Shown here: positions 44,651 through 55,420 of the stretch, piece after piece
Numbering within the stretch: position 1 is the stretch's first letter
How the letters are laid out: each line of letters begins with the position of its first letter
Assembly (NCBI RefSeq): GCF_020497125.1
Contig: NC_059081.1
Coordinates: forward strand, 62,702,768 to 62,766,767
Direction of reading: 5' to 3'
Length of the DNA: 64,000 nt
DNA from: Mauremys mutica
Lineage: Eukaryota; Chordata; Testudines; Geoemydidae
Made by a program: the position numbers and the translations under genes
The notes under the pieces: generated by a model
Told to the model about the DNA's origin: nothing
The model's database searches: none
Seen by the model: the letters and a program-made list of their open reading frames with translations, nothing else

Positions 44651-47600
44651 TTGTATCCGCTCCTCTCCGCCAGCCACCCTGATATCGGCTCCTCTCCGTC
44701 AGCCAATCTGCTATCCGCTCCTCTTTGACATCCAATCTGCTATCCGCCCCTCTCCGTCAGCCAATCTGCTATCCGCTCCTCTCCGTTAGCAACCCTGCTA
44801 TCCGCTCCTCTCCGCCAGCCACTCTGCTATCCGCTCCACTCCGCCAGCCACCCTGGTATCCGCTCCTCTCCGCCAGCCACCCTGCTATCCGCTACTCTCT
44901 GTCAGCCAATCTGCTAACCGCTTCTGTGTTAGCCACCCTACTATCCGATCCTCTCCATCAGCCAATCTGCGATGCGCTCCTCTCCGTCAGCCAATCTGCT
45001 ATTCGCTCCTCTCCGTCAGCCACGCTGCTATCCGCTCCTCTCCGTCAGCCACCCTGCTATCCGCTCGTCTCCGCCAGCCCCCCTGCTATCCGCTCGTCTC
45101 CGCCAGCCACCCTGCTATCCGCTCGTCTCCGCCAGCCACCCTGCTATCCGCTCGTCTCCGCCAGCCAATCTGCTATCCGCTCTTCTCTGCTAGCCAAACT
45201 GCTATCCGCTTCTCTCTGTCAATCAATCTGCTATCCGCTCCTGTTTCAACCAATCTGCTATACGGTCCTCTCCGCCAACCAATCTGCTATCCGGTCCTCT
45301 CCGCCAACCGATCTGCTATGCGCTCCTCTCCGCCAGCCAATCTGCTATCCGCTCCTCTTTGCCAGCCAATCTGCTATCCGCTCCTATGTCAGCCACCCTG
45401 CTACCCGCTCCTGTGTCAGCCACCATGCTATCCGCTCCTGTGTCAGCCACCCTGCTATCCGCCCCTCTCCGCCTGTCAATCTGCTATCTGCTCCTTTCCG
45501 CCAGCCACATTGCTATCCGCCCCTCTCCGCCAGCCACCCTGCTATCCGCTCCTCTCCGCCAGCCAATCTGCTATCCACTCCAGTGTCAGCCACCCTGCTA
45601 TCTGCTCCTGTGTCAGCCACCCTGCTATCTGCTCCTGTGTCAGCCACCCTGCTATCCGGTCCTGTGTCAGCCACCCTGCTATCCGCTCCTCTTTGCCAGC
45701 TCATCTGCTATCCGCTCCTGTTAGCCACCCTGCTATCTGCACCTCTCCGCCAACAAATCTGCTATCCGCTCCTCTCCAACAGCCAATCTGCTATCCGCTC
45801 CTGTGTCAGCCACCCTGCTATCCGCCCTTCTCTGCCAGCCAATCTGCTATCCGCCCCTCTCCGCCATTCAATCCGCTCCTCTCCGCCAGACAATCTGCTA
45901 TCCGCTCCTCTCCGTCAGCCACCATGGTATCCGCTCCTGTGTCAGCCACCCTGCTATCTTCCCCTCTCCGCCAGTCAATCTGTTATCCACTCCTGTGTCA
46001 GCCAATCTGCTATCCACTCCTCTCCGTCAGCCACCAAGCTATCCGCTCCTGTGTCAGTCACCCTGCTATCCACTCCTGTGTCAGTCACCCTGCTATCCAC
46101 TCCTGTGTCAGTCACCCTGCTATCCACTCCTGTGTCAGCCACCCTGCTATCCGCTCCTTTGTCAGCCACCCTGGTATCCGCTCCTGTGTTAGCCACGATG
46201 CTGTCCGCTCCTCTTCGCCAGCCAATCTGCTATCCGCCTCTCTCCGCCAGCAAAACTGCTATCCGCCCCTCTCCTCCAGCCAATCTGCTATCCTCCGCTC
46301 TCTGCCAGCCAATCCGCTCCTCTCCGCCAGCCCATCTACTATCTGCTCCTCTCCGCCAGCAACCCTGCTATCCGCTTCTCTCCGTCAGCCAATCTGCTAT
46401 CCGCTCCTCTCCCCCAGCTAATCTGCTATCCGCTCCTGTGTCAGCCACCCTGCTATCCGCTCCTGTGTCAGTCACCCTGCTATCCGCTCATCTCCGCTTG
46501 CCACCCTGCTATCCGCTCCTGTGTCAGCCACCATGCTATCCGCTCCTGTTTCAGCCACCCTGCTATCCGCCCCCTCCGCCTTTCAATCTGCTTTCCGCTC
46601 CTGTGTCAGCCAATCTGCTATCCGCCCCTCTCCGCTAGCCGATCTGCTATCCGCATCCCTCCGCTAGCCAATCTGCTATCCGCCCATCTCCGCCAGCCAA
46701 TCTGCTATCTGCCCCTCTCCGCCAGCCAATCCGCTCCTCTCCGCTAGCCAATCTTGTATCCGCTCCTCTCCGTCAGCCAATCTGTTATCCGCTCCTCTTT
46801 GCCATCCAATCTGCTATCCGCCCCTCTCCATCAGCCAATCTGCTATTCGCTCCTCTCCGTTAGTCACCCTATCCGCTCCTCTCCGCCAGCCACCCTGCTA
46901 TCCGCTCCTCTCCGCCAGCCACCCTGCTATCCGCTCCTCTCCGCCAGCCACCCTGCTATCCGCTCCTCTCCGCCAGCCACCCTGCTAACCGCTTCTGTGT
47001 TAGCCACCCTACTATCCGCTCCTCTCCGCCAGCCACCCTGCTATCCGCTCCTCTCCGCCAGCCACCCTGCTATCCGCTCCTCTCCGCCAGCCACCCTGCT
47101 ATCCGCTCCTCTCCGCCAGCCACCCTGGTATCCGCTCGTCTCCGCCAGCCACCCTGGTATCCGCTCGTCTCCGCCAGCCAATCTGCTATCCGCTCCTCTT
47201 TGCCAGGCAATCTGCTATCCGCTCCTGTTTCAACCAATCTGCTATTTGCTCATCTCCGCCAGCCAATCTGCTGTCCGCTCCTCTTTGCCATCCACTCTGC
47301 TATTCGCTCCTATTTGCCAGCCAATCTGCTATCCGCTCCTGTGTAAGCTATCTGCTATCCGCTCCTGTGTCAGCCAATCTGCTATCCGCTCCTCTTTGCC
47401 AGCCAATATGCCATCCGCTCCTCTCAGACAACCACCCCGCTATCCGCTCCCCTCCGCCAATCACCCCGCTATCCGCTCCTCTGCGCCAACCACCCTGCTA
47501 TCCCCTCCTGTCCGCCAGCCAATCTGCTATCCGCTCCTGTCCGCCAACCAAACCACTATCCGCTCCTCTCCGCCAGCCACACTGCTATGCGCTCCGGTCC

Positions 47601-50183
47601 GCCAGGCACCCTGCTATCCGTTCCTCTCTGCCAGCCACCCTGCTATCCGCTGCTCTGCGCTATCCACCCTGCTATCTGCTCCTCTCCGCGAGCCACCCTG
47701 CTATCAGCTCCTCTCCGCCAACCAATCTGCTATCCGCTCCTCTCCGCCAGCCAATCTGCTATCCGCTCCTCTCCGCCAGCCAATCTGCTATCCGCTCCTC
47801 TCCGCCAGCCAATCTGCTATAAGCTCCTCTCCGCCAGCCAACCTGCTATCCGCTCCTGTGTCAGCCAATCTGCTATCCGCTCCTCTGTCAGCCACTCTGC
47901 TATCCGCTCCTCTGTCAGCCACCGTGCTATCCGCCCCTCTCCGTCAGCCAATCTGCTCCTCTCTGTCAGCCACCTTGCTATCCGCTCCTCTCCGTCAGAC
48001 ACCCTGCTATCCGCTCCTCTGTCATCCACCCTCCTATCAGCTCCTGTGTCAACCACCCTGCTATCTGCTCCTCTCCGTCAGCCACCCTGCTTTCTGCTCC
48101 TCTCCGTGAGCCACACTGCTTTCCTCTCCTCTCCGCCAGCCAATCTGCTATCCGCTCCTCTTTGCCAGCCAATCTGCTATCCGCTTCTATGTCAGCCACC
48201 CTGCTATCCGCTCCTGTGTCAACCAATCTGTATCCGCTCCTGTTTGCCAGCCACCCAACTATCCGCTCCTGTGTCAGCCACCCTGCTATCCGTTCCTCTT
48301 TGCCAGCCACCCTGCTATCCGCTCCTCTCCGACAGCCAATCTGCTATCCGCGCCTGTGTCAGCCTCCCTGATATCCGCTCCTTTCCGCCAGCCACCCTGC
48401 TATCCGCTCCTCTACGCCAGCCAGCCTGGCATCCGCTCTTCTCCGCCAGCCAATCTGCTATCCGCTCCTCTCCGTCAGCCAATCTGCTATCCGCGCCTGT
48501 GTCAGCCAATCTGCTATCCGCTCCTCTCCGCCAGCCACCCTGCTATCCGCTCCACTCCGCAGCCAATATGCTATCCGCTCCTCTCCGCCTGCCAATCTGC
48601 TGTCCGCTCCTGTGTCAGCGAATCTGCTATCCGCTCCTCTCCGCCAGCCACCCTGCTATCCGCTAATCTCCGCCACCCACCCTGCTATCCGCTACTGTCC
48701 GCCAGCCACTCTGCTATCCGCTCCTGTCCGCCAGCCACCCTGCTATCCGCTCCTGTCCGCCAGCCACCCTGCTATCCGCTCCTCTCCGTCAGCCACCCTG
48801 CTATCCGCTCCTCTCCGCCAACCACCCTGCTATCCGCTCCTCTCCGCCAGCCACCTTGCTATCCTCTCCTCTCCGCCAACCAACCTTCTTTTCGCTCCTC
48901 TCCGCCAGCCACCCTGCTATCCGCTCCTCTCCGTCAGCCACCCTGCTATCCACTCCTCTCCGCCAGCCACCCTGCTATCCGCTCCTCTCCGCCAGCCAAT
49001 CTGCTATCCGCTCCTCTCCTCCAGCCAATCTGCTATCCGCTCCTCTCCGCCAGCCAATCTGCTATCCGCTCCTGTGTCAGCCAATCTGCTATTAGCTCCT
49101 ATCCGCCAACCAATCTGCTATCCTCTCCTCTGCGCCAGCCACCCTGCTATCCGCTCCTCTCCGCCAGCCACCCTGCTATCCATTCCTCTCCGCCAGCCAC
49201 CCTGCTATCCGCGCCTCTCCGCCACCCACCCTGCTATCCGCTCCTCTCCGCCAGCCACCCCACTATCCGCTCCTGTGTCAGCCAATCTGCTATCCGCTCC
49301 TCTCCGCCAGCCACCCTGTTATCCACTCCTGTGTCAGCCAATCTGCTATCCGCTCCTCTCCGTCAGCCACCCTGCTATCCGCTCCTGTGTCAGCCAATCT
49401 GCTATCCGCTCCTCTCCGCCACCCACCCTGCTATCCGCTCCAGTGTCAGCCAATCTGCTATCCGCTCCTCTTTGCCAGCCAAACTGCTATCCGGTCCTCT
49501 CCGCCACTCACCCTGCTATCCGCTCCTCTCCGCCACCCAGCCTGCTATCCGCTCCTCTCCGCCACCCACCCTGCTATCCGCTCATCTCCACGAGCCAATC
49601 TGCTATCCGCTCCTTTCTGCCAGACAAATTGCTATCCGCTCCTCTCCGCCACCCACCCTGCTATCCGCTCCTCTCCGCCAGCCACCCTGCGATCCGCTCG
49701 TCTCCGCCAACCACCCTGCTATCCGCTCCTCTCCGCCAGCCACCCTGTGTGACGTTATTGATATAAATGGGGACCATATAGAACATGGGTTGCAACCAAG
49801 GTCCTGTAGTGGCACCAAATCCTAAGTAAAGGGGGTCATATAAGGTGTCTAAGACCAGGTTCTGGGTTGCTGATTATAATTATGCTGTCTATATGTCTGT
49901 ATCATTTTTAGTTGAAGTTATGAATGTTGGCTCTATGCTGTCTGTATTTCAAGTTTGTGCTGTGCTTCTGTGGGAAGCCTCCCAGACAAGCTGGTGTTAG
50001 CTCTGCCTAGCCTGTTTGATGGCCCATTAAGGACCATTAAGGACACAATGGACCCATGGAGAGAAGGCAGACACGCCTTGTGACTCAGCAAAGTATGCAG
50101 GGACTGGCCCATGTGACTCCAGGCTCCATCTTGCTGTAAATTTCCACAGTGAAGACAAAGAGATTCTTACACCTGGAAAAGCC

Positions 50184-50190
50184 TATATAA
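50184..50190 (+). promoter_or_regulatory. TATA box in LTR A copy 3
   Basis: TATATAA followed by GGCTGATGC, at the same U3 position as in copy 2. Confidence 0.5.
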
Positions 50191-50438
50191 GGCTGATGCT
50201 TCATCTCCATCTGGTCTTCAATCCTGCTTCTGACCTCTGGAAGGACTTTGCTACAAACTGAAGCTCTGCACAAAGGACTGTTGACCCATCCCAGCGGGGG
50301 ATGTTCCAGAGACTTAATCTGAACCTGCAGTTTACTCCAGCACTGCTGCAAGCCTGAACTAAGAATTTTGCCATTACTGTATGTAATTGATTCCATTTAA
50401 CCAATTCTACCTCTCATCTCTACCTTTTTCCCTTTGTA

Positions 50439-50444
50439 AATAAA
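50439..50444 (+). promoter_or_regulatory. Polyadenylation signal in LTR A copy 3
   Basis: AATAAACCTTTAG is identical to the signal in the other A copies. Confidence 0.55.
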
Positions 50445-50823
50445 CCTTTAGATTTTAGATTCTAAAGGATTGGCAACAGCGTGATTTGTGGGTAAGATCT
50501 GATGTGTATATTGACCTGGGTCTGGGGCTTGGTCCTTTGGGATCGAGGGAACCTTTTTCTTTTATTGGGGTGTTGGTTTTCATAACCATTCATCCCCAGG
50601 ACGAGTGCACTGGTGGTGATACTGGGAGACTGGAGTGTCTAAGGAAATTGCTTGTGTGACTTGTGGTTAGCCAGTGGGGTGAGACCAAAGTCCTTTTTGT
50701 CTGGCTGGTTTGGTTTGCCTTAGAGGTGGAAAAACCCCAGCCTAGGGCTGTGACTGCCCTGTTTGAGCAATTGGTCCTGATTTGGCACTCTCAGTTGGGT
50801 CCCGCCAGAATCGCTCCGTCACA

Positions 50824-53203
50824 CCCTGCTATCCGCTCCTGTGTCATCCAATCTGCTATCCGCTCATCTTTGCCAGCCAATCTGCTATCCGCTCGTCTCC
50901 GCCAACCACCCGGCTATCCGCTCCTCTCCGCCAGGCACTCTGCTATCCGCTCCTCCCCGCCAGCCAATCTGCTATCCGCTCCTGTGTCAGCCACGCTGCT
51001 ATCAGCTCCTCTTTGCAAGCCAATCTGCTATCCGCTCGTCTCCACAAGCCAATCTGCTATCCGCTCGTCTCCGTCCGCCAATCTGCTATCCGCTCCTCTC
51101 TGCCAGCCAACGTGCTATCCGCTCCTCTCCGCCAGCCAACGTGCTATCCGCTCCTCTCCGCCAGCCAACGTGCTATCCGCTCCTCTCCGCCAGCCAACGT
51201 GCTATCCGCTCCTCTCCGCCAGCCAACGTGCTATCCGCTCCTCTCCGCCAGCCAACGTGCTATCCGCTCCTCTCCGCCAGCCAATCTGCTATCTGCTCCT
51301 CTCCGCCAGCCACCCTGCTATCCGTCCTGTGTCAGCCCATTTTCTATCCGCTCATCTTTGACAGCCAATCTGCTATCCGCTCTTCTCCGTCAGCCAATCT
51401 CCTATCCGCTCCTGTGTCAGCCAATCTCCTATCCGCTCCTGTCCGCCAGCCAATCTTCCATCCGCTCCTGTCCGCCAGCCAATCTTCCATCCGCTCCTGT
51501 CCGCCAGCCAATCTGCTATCCGCTCCTGTCCGCCAGCCAATCTGCTATCCGCTCCTGTCCGCCAGCCAATCTGCTATCCGCTCCTCTCTGCCAGCCACCC
51601 TGCTATCCGCTCCTCTCCGCCAGCCAATCTGCTATCAGCTCCTCTCCGCCAACCACCCTGCTATCCGTTCCTTTCTGCCAACCACCCCGCTATGCGCTTC
51701 TCTCCGCCAACCACCCTGCTATCCGCTCCTCTCCGCCTGCCAATATGATCTCCGCTCCTCTCCGCCAAGCACCCTGCTATCCGCTCCTCTCCACAAGCCA
51801 ATCTGCTATCCGCCCCTCTCCGCAGCCAATCTGCTATCCGCTCCTGTGTCAGCCAATCTGCTATCCGCTCCTCTCTGCCAGCCACCCTGCTATCCGCTCC
51901 TCTCCGCCAGCCACCCTGCTATCCGCTCCTCTCCGCCAGCCACCCTGCTATCCGCTCCTCTCCGCCAGCCAATCTGCTATCAGCTCCTCTCCGCCAACCA
52001 CCCTGCTATCCGTTCCTTTCTGCCAACCACCCCGCTATGCGCTTCTCTCCGCCAACCACCCTGCTATCCGCTCCTCTCCGCCTGCCAATATGATCTCCGC
52101 TCCTCTCCGCCAAGCACCCTGCTATCCGCTCCTCTCCGCTAGCCAATCTGATCTCCGCTCCTCTCCGCCAACCACCCTGCTATCCGCTCCTCTCCGCCAG
52201 CCAATCTGCTATCCACTTCTCTGTCAGCCAATCTGCTATCCGCTCCTCTGTCAGCCAATCTGCTATCCGCTCCTCTGTCAGCCACCCTGCTATCCGCTCC
52301 TCTCCGCCAGCCACCCTGCTTTCCGCTCCTCTCCGCCAGCCAATCTGCTATCCGCTCCTCTCCGCCACCCACCCTGCTATCCGCTACTGTCCGCCAGCCA
52401 ATCTGCTATCCGCTCCTCTCCGCCAACCACCCTGCTATCCTCTCCTCTCCACCAACCACCCTGCCATCCGCTCCTCTCCTCGAGCCACCCTGCTATCCGC
52501 TACTCTCCGCCAACCACCCTGCTATTCGCTCCTCTCCGTCAGCCAATCTGCTGTCAGATCCTGTGTCATCCAATCTTCTATCGGCTCCTCTCCGCCAACC
52601 ACCCTGCTATCCGCTCCTCTCCATCAGCCAATCTGCTATCCGCTCCTCTTTGCCAGCCAATCTGCTATCCGCTCCTCTCCTTCAACCACCCTCCTATCCG
52701 CTCGTCTCCGCCAACCACCCTGCTATCCGCTCCTCTCCGCCAACCATCCTGCTATCCGCTCCTCTCCGCCAACCACCCTGCTATCCGCTCCTCTCCGCCA
52801 ACCACCCTGCTATCCGCTCCTCTCCGCCAAACACCCTGCTATCCGCTCCTCTCCGCCATCCAATCTGCTATCCGCTCCTCTCCGCCATCCAATCTGCTAT
52901 CCGCTCCTCTCCGCCATCCAATCTGCTATCCGCTCCTCTCCGCCAACCACCCCGCTATCCTCTCCTCTCCGCCAGCCACCCTTCTATCCGCTCCTTTTCG
53001 TCATCCAATCTGCTATCCGCTCCTCCCCGTCAGCCAATCTGCTATCCGCTCCTCTCCGCCAGCCAGTCTGCTATCCGATCCTCTCCGCCAGCCACCCTGC
53101 TATCCGCTCCTGTCTCAGCCAATCTGCTATCCGGTCCTCTCCGCCAGCCACCCTGCTATCCGCTCCTGTGTCAGCCAATCTGCTATCCGCTCCTCCCCGC
53201 TAG
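50824..53203 (+). repeat. Satellite array block S7, plus orientation
   Basis: This plus block runs from LTR A copy 3 to element B copy 3. A run of six CCAGCCAACGTGC units lies at about 51108-51280. An ordered segment with TATCAGCTCC, TTCCTTTCTGCC, TATGCGCTTC and ATATGATCTCCGC variants occurs at about 51630-51760 and again at about 51980-52110, a local duplication of roughly 350 bp. Confidence 0.95.
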
Positions 53204-53422
53204 CCCCTTAAAATTCCTAAGTCCCACTTGCCCCAGGCTGAGTTAGATGAGCGTAAGTAATTGCAGGCCATTACAGGCCAGCTTGATATCCAAATTACAT
53301 TGTTGTTTTGACCTGTTGTATTTGGAAAAGATTATAGTTGGTATAATGACCCTACTCTTGTTAGAGGACTGGTGCAAGTGGATGAATATTGACCCCAGGA
53401 ACTATCTTCTGGTAACGGTGGT
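53204..53422 (+). other. Stub joined to LTR B copy 3
   Basis: This matches the stubs at 10255 and 25085, with the same left junction to plus satellite. A frame starting at an ATG at 53247 stays open for 63 codons and ends just inside the LTR. No recognisable domain. Confidence 0.5.
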
Positions 53423-54200
53423 TGTCATAAACAGTTAGTTAAGGGTTTAGGTTTTTTTCTACCTGTAAAGGATTAACAAGCAGTACCTGTGACCACCTGA
53501 CCAGAGGACCAATCAGGGACAAGAGATTTTCAAATCTCTGTATAGGGAAGTTTTTTTTCTGTTCTTTGTGTTAGAGAGTCTCTCTTGGGAGTTAAGGGAG
53601 TCCAGACATCTTAATCAAGTCCTCCCATGTTTCTGCAACAAATTCTTCTATTCAAGCTAGTGAGTATTAGCAAGGAACTAGTATTCTTATACTTTTATTT
53701 CTGTATTTGCAATTGTGTGTTTTGCTATAGAATTTCTTTAATTCTGTACTGTTATTGCTTTTACTGAGAAAGAAAGGAGGGGGGATTCTCTCAAGAGATT
53801 GATAAGTTTAGACCCTGTGTATTGCTCCATCTTGGTATTGCAGAGACAGTTTACTTTCTTTTATTCTTTAATAAATCGTTTCTGTTAAGGACTTGGTTGA
53901 TCTTTCCTTGGGTGAATTCTCAGGGAAAGGGGAGGAGGGAGGAGGAAGGCATCCCTCTGTAGTTGGATCCCGGTATCTCTCCTAGGAAAAGGGAGCGGGG
54001 AGGAAGCAGGGGGGAATGGTTTATTTCTCCTAGGTGTAAGAAATCCAAGGATTTTTGGGAAGGACTGTGTCCCAATACATGTATATTATTGGGTGGTGGC
54101 AGCTTTTAACAGATCTAAACTAGGATTTTAGTTTAGGGGAGTCCATGCAGGTTCACATCTTGGAACCCAACAGCTCTAAGTGGGGAATAAACCTATGACC
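53423..54200 (+). mobile_element. LTR family B, copy 3, at a plus-to-minus orientation switch
   Basis: This 778-bp element begins TGTCATAAACAG and ends TATGACC, with AATAAA at 53870-53875. The right junction (CTATGAAAGCAGGG) is the same as in copy 2 and leads into minus satellite. No target duplication is seen. Confidence 0.75.
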
Positions 54201-55420
54201 TATGAAAGCAGGGTGGCTGACACAGGAGCGGATAGCAGATTGGCTGATGGAGAGGAGCGGATAGCAGACTGGCTGGCGGAGAGGAGCGGATAGGAGATTG
54301 GCTGGCGGACGGGAGCGGATAGCAGGGTGGCTGGCGGAGAGCAGCGGATAGCAGGGTGGCTGACACAGGAGCGGATAGCAGGGTGGCTGACACAGGAGCG
54401 GATAGCAGATTGGCTGGCGGAGAGGAGCGGATAGGAGATTGGCTGGCGGAGAGGAGCGGATAGCAGGGTGGCTGACACAGGAGCGGATAGCAGATTGGCT
54501 GGCTGACAGGAGCGGATAGCAGATTGTCGGGCGGAGAGGGGCGGATAGCAGGGTCGCTGGCGGGGGGGAGCGGATAGCAGGGTGGTTGGCGGAGAGGAGC
54601 GGATAGCAGGGTGGCTGGCGGAGAGGAGCGGATAGCAGGGTGGCTGGCGGAGAGGAGCGGATAGCAGGGTGGCTGGCGGAGAGGAGCGGATAGCAGATTG
54701 GCTTGCGGAGAGGAGCAGATAGCAGGGTGGAAGGCGGATAGGGGCGGATAGTACGGTGGCTGACGGAGAGGGGCGGATAGCAGATTGGCTGGCGGAGAGG
54801 AGCGGATAGCAGATTGGCTGGAGGAGAGGAGCGGATAGCAGATTGGCTGGAGGAGAGGAGCGGATAGCAGATTGGCTGGCGGAGAGGGGCGGATAGCAGG
54901 GTGGCTGACACAGGAGAGGATAGCAGATTGGCTGGCGGACAGGAGCGGATAGCAGATTGTCGGGCGGAGAGGGGCGGATAGCAGGGTTACTGGCGGAGAG
55001 GGGCGGATAGCAGGGTGGCTGGCGGAGAGGGGCGGATAGCAGATTGGCTGGCGGAGTGGAGCGGATAACAGATTGGCTGGCGGAGAGGGGCGGATAGCAG
55101 ATTGGCTGGCGGAGAGGGGCGGATAGCAGATTGGCTGGCGGAGAGGGGCGGATAGCAGATTGGCTGGCGGAGAGGGGCGGATAGCAGGGTTGCTGGCGGA
55201 GAGGGGCGGATAGCAGGGTTGCTGGCGGAGAGGGGCGGATAGCAGGGTGGCTGGCGGAGAGGGGCGCATAGCAGATTGGCTGGCGGAGAGGAGTGGATAG
55301 CAGGGTGGCTGGCGGAGAGGGGCGAATAGCAGGGTGGCTGGCGGATAGGGGCGGATAGCAGGGTGGCTGGCGGAGAGGGGCGGATAGCAGATTGGGTGGC
55401 GGACAGGAGTGGATAGCAGG

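Larger units (their letters stand above)
41205..49747 (+). repeat. Satellite array block S6, plus orientation
   Basis: This 8.5-kb plus block mixes 29-bp and 27-bp monomers. The first 3.5 kb resembles S5. The part after about 46.9 kb is richer in CCACCCTG-type 29-bp units with CTCTCCGCC. It contains the homogeneous run at 44.37-44.65 kb. It also contains stretches of consecutive 27-bp units, for example CTCCTGTGTCAGTCACCCTG near 46.05-46.13 kb. It is bounded by two LTR A copies. Confidence 0.95.
49748..50823 (+). mobile_element. LTR family A, copy 3 (solo LTR with perfect target duplication)
   Basis: This 1,076-bp element runs from TGTGACG to CGTCACA, with TATATAA at 50184-50190 and AATAAA at 50439-50444. 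Perfect 5-bp flanks CCCTG lie at 49743-49747 and 50824-50828, inside same-orientation satellite; removing the insert restores CCACCCTGCTATCC. The segment at about 49,865-50,040 differs from copies 1 and 2 by many substitutions and small indels. The rest, especially the last 500 bp, is nearly identical to copy 1. That patchwork suggests recombination or gene conversion between family members. Confidence 0.88.
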
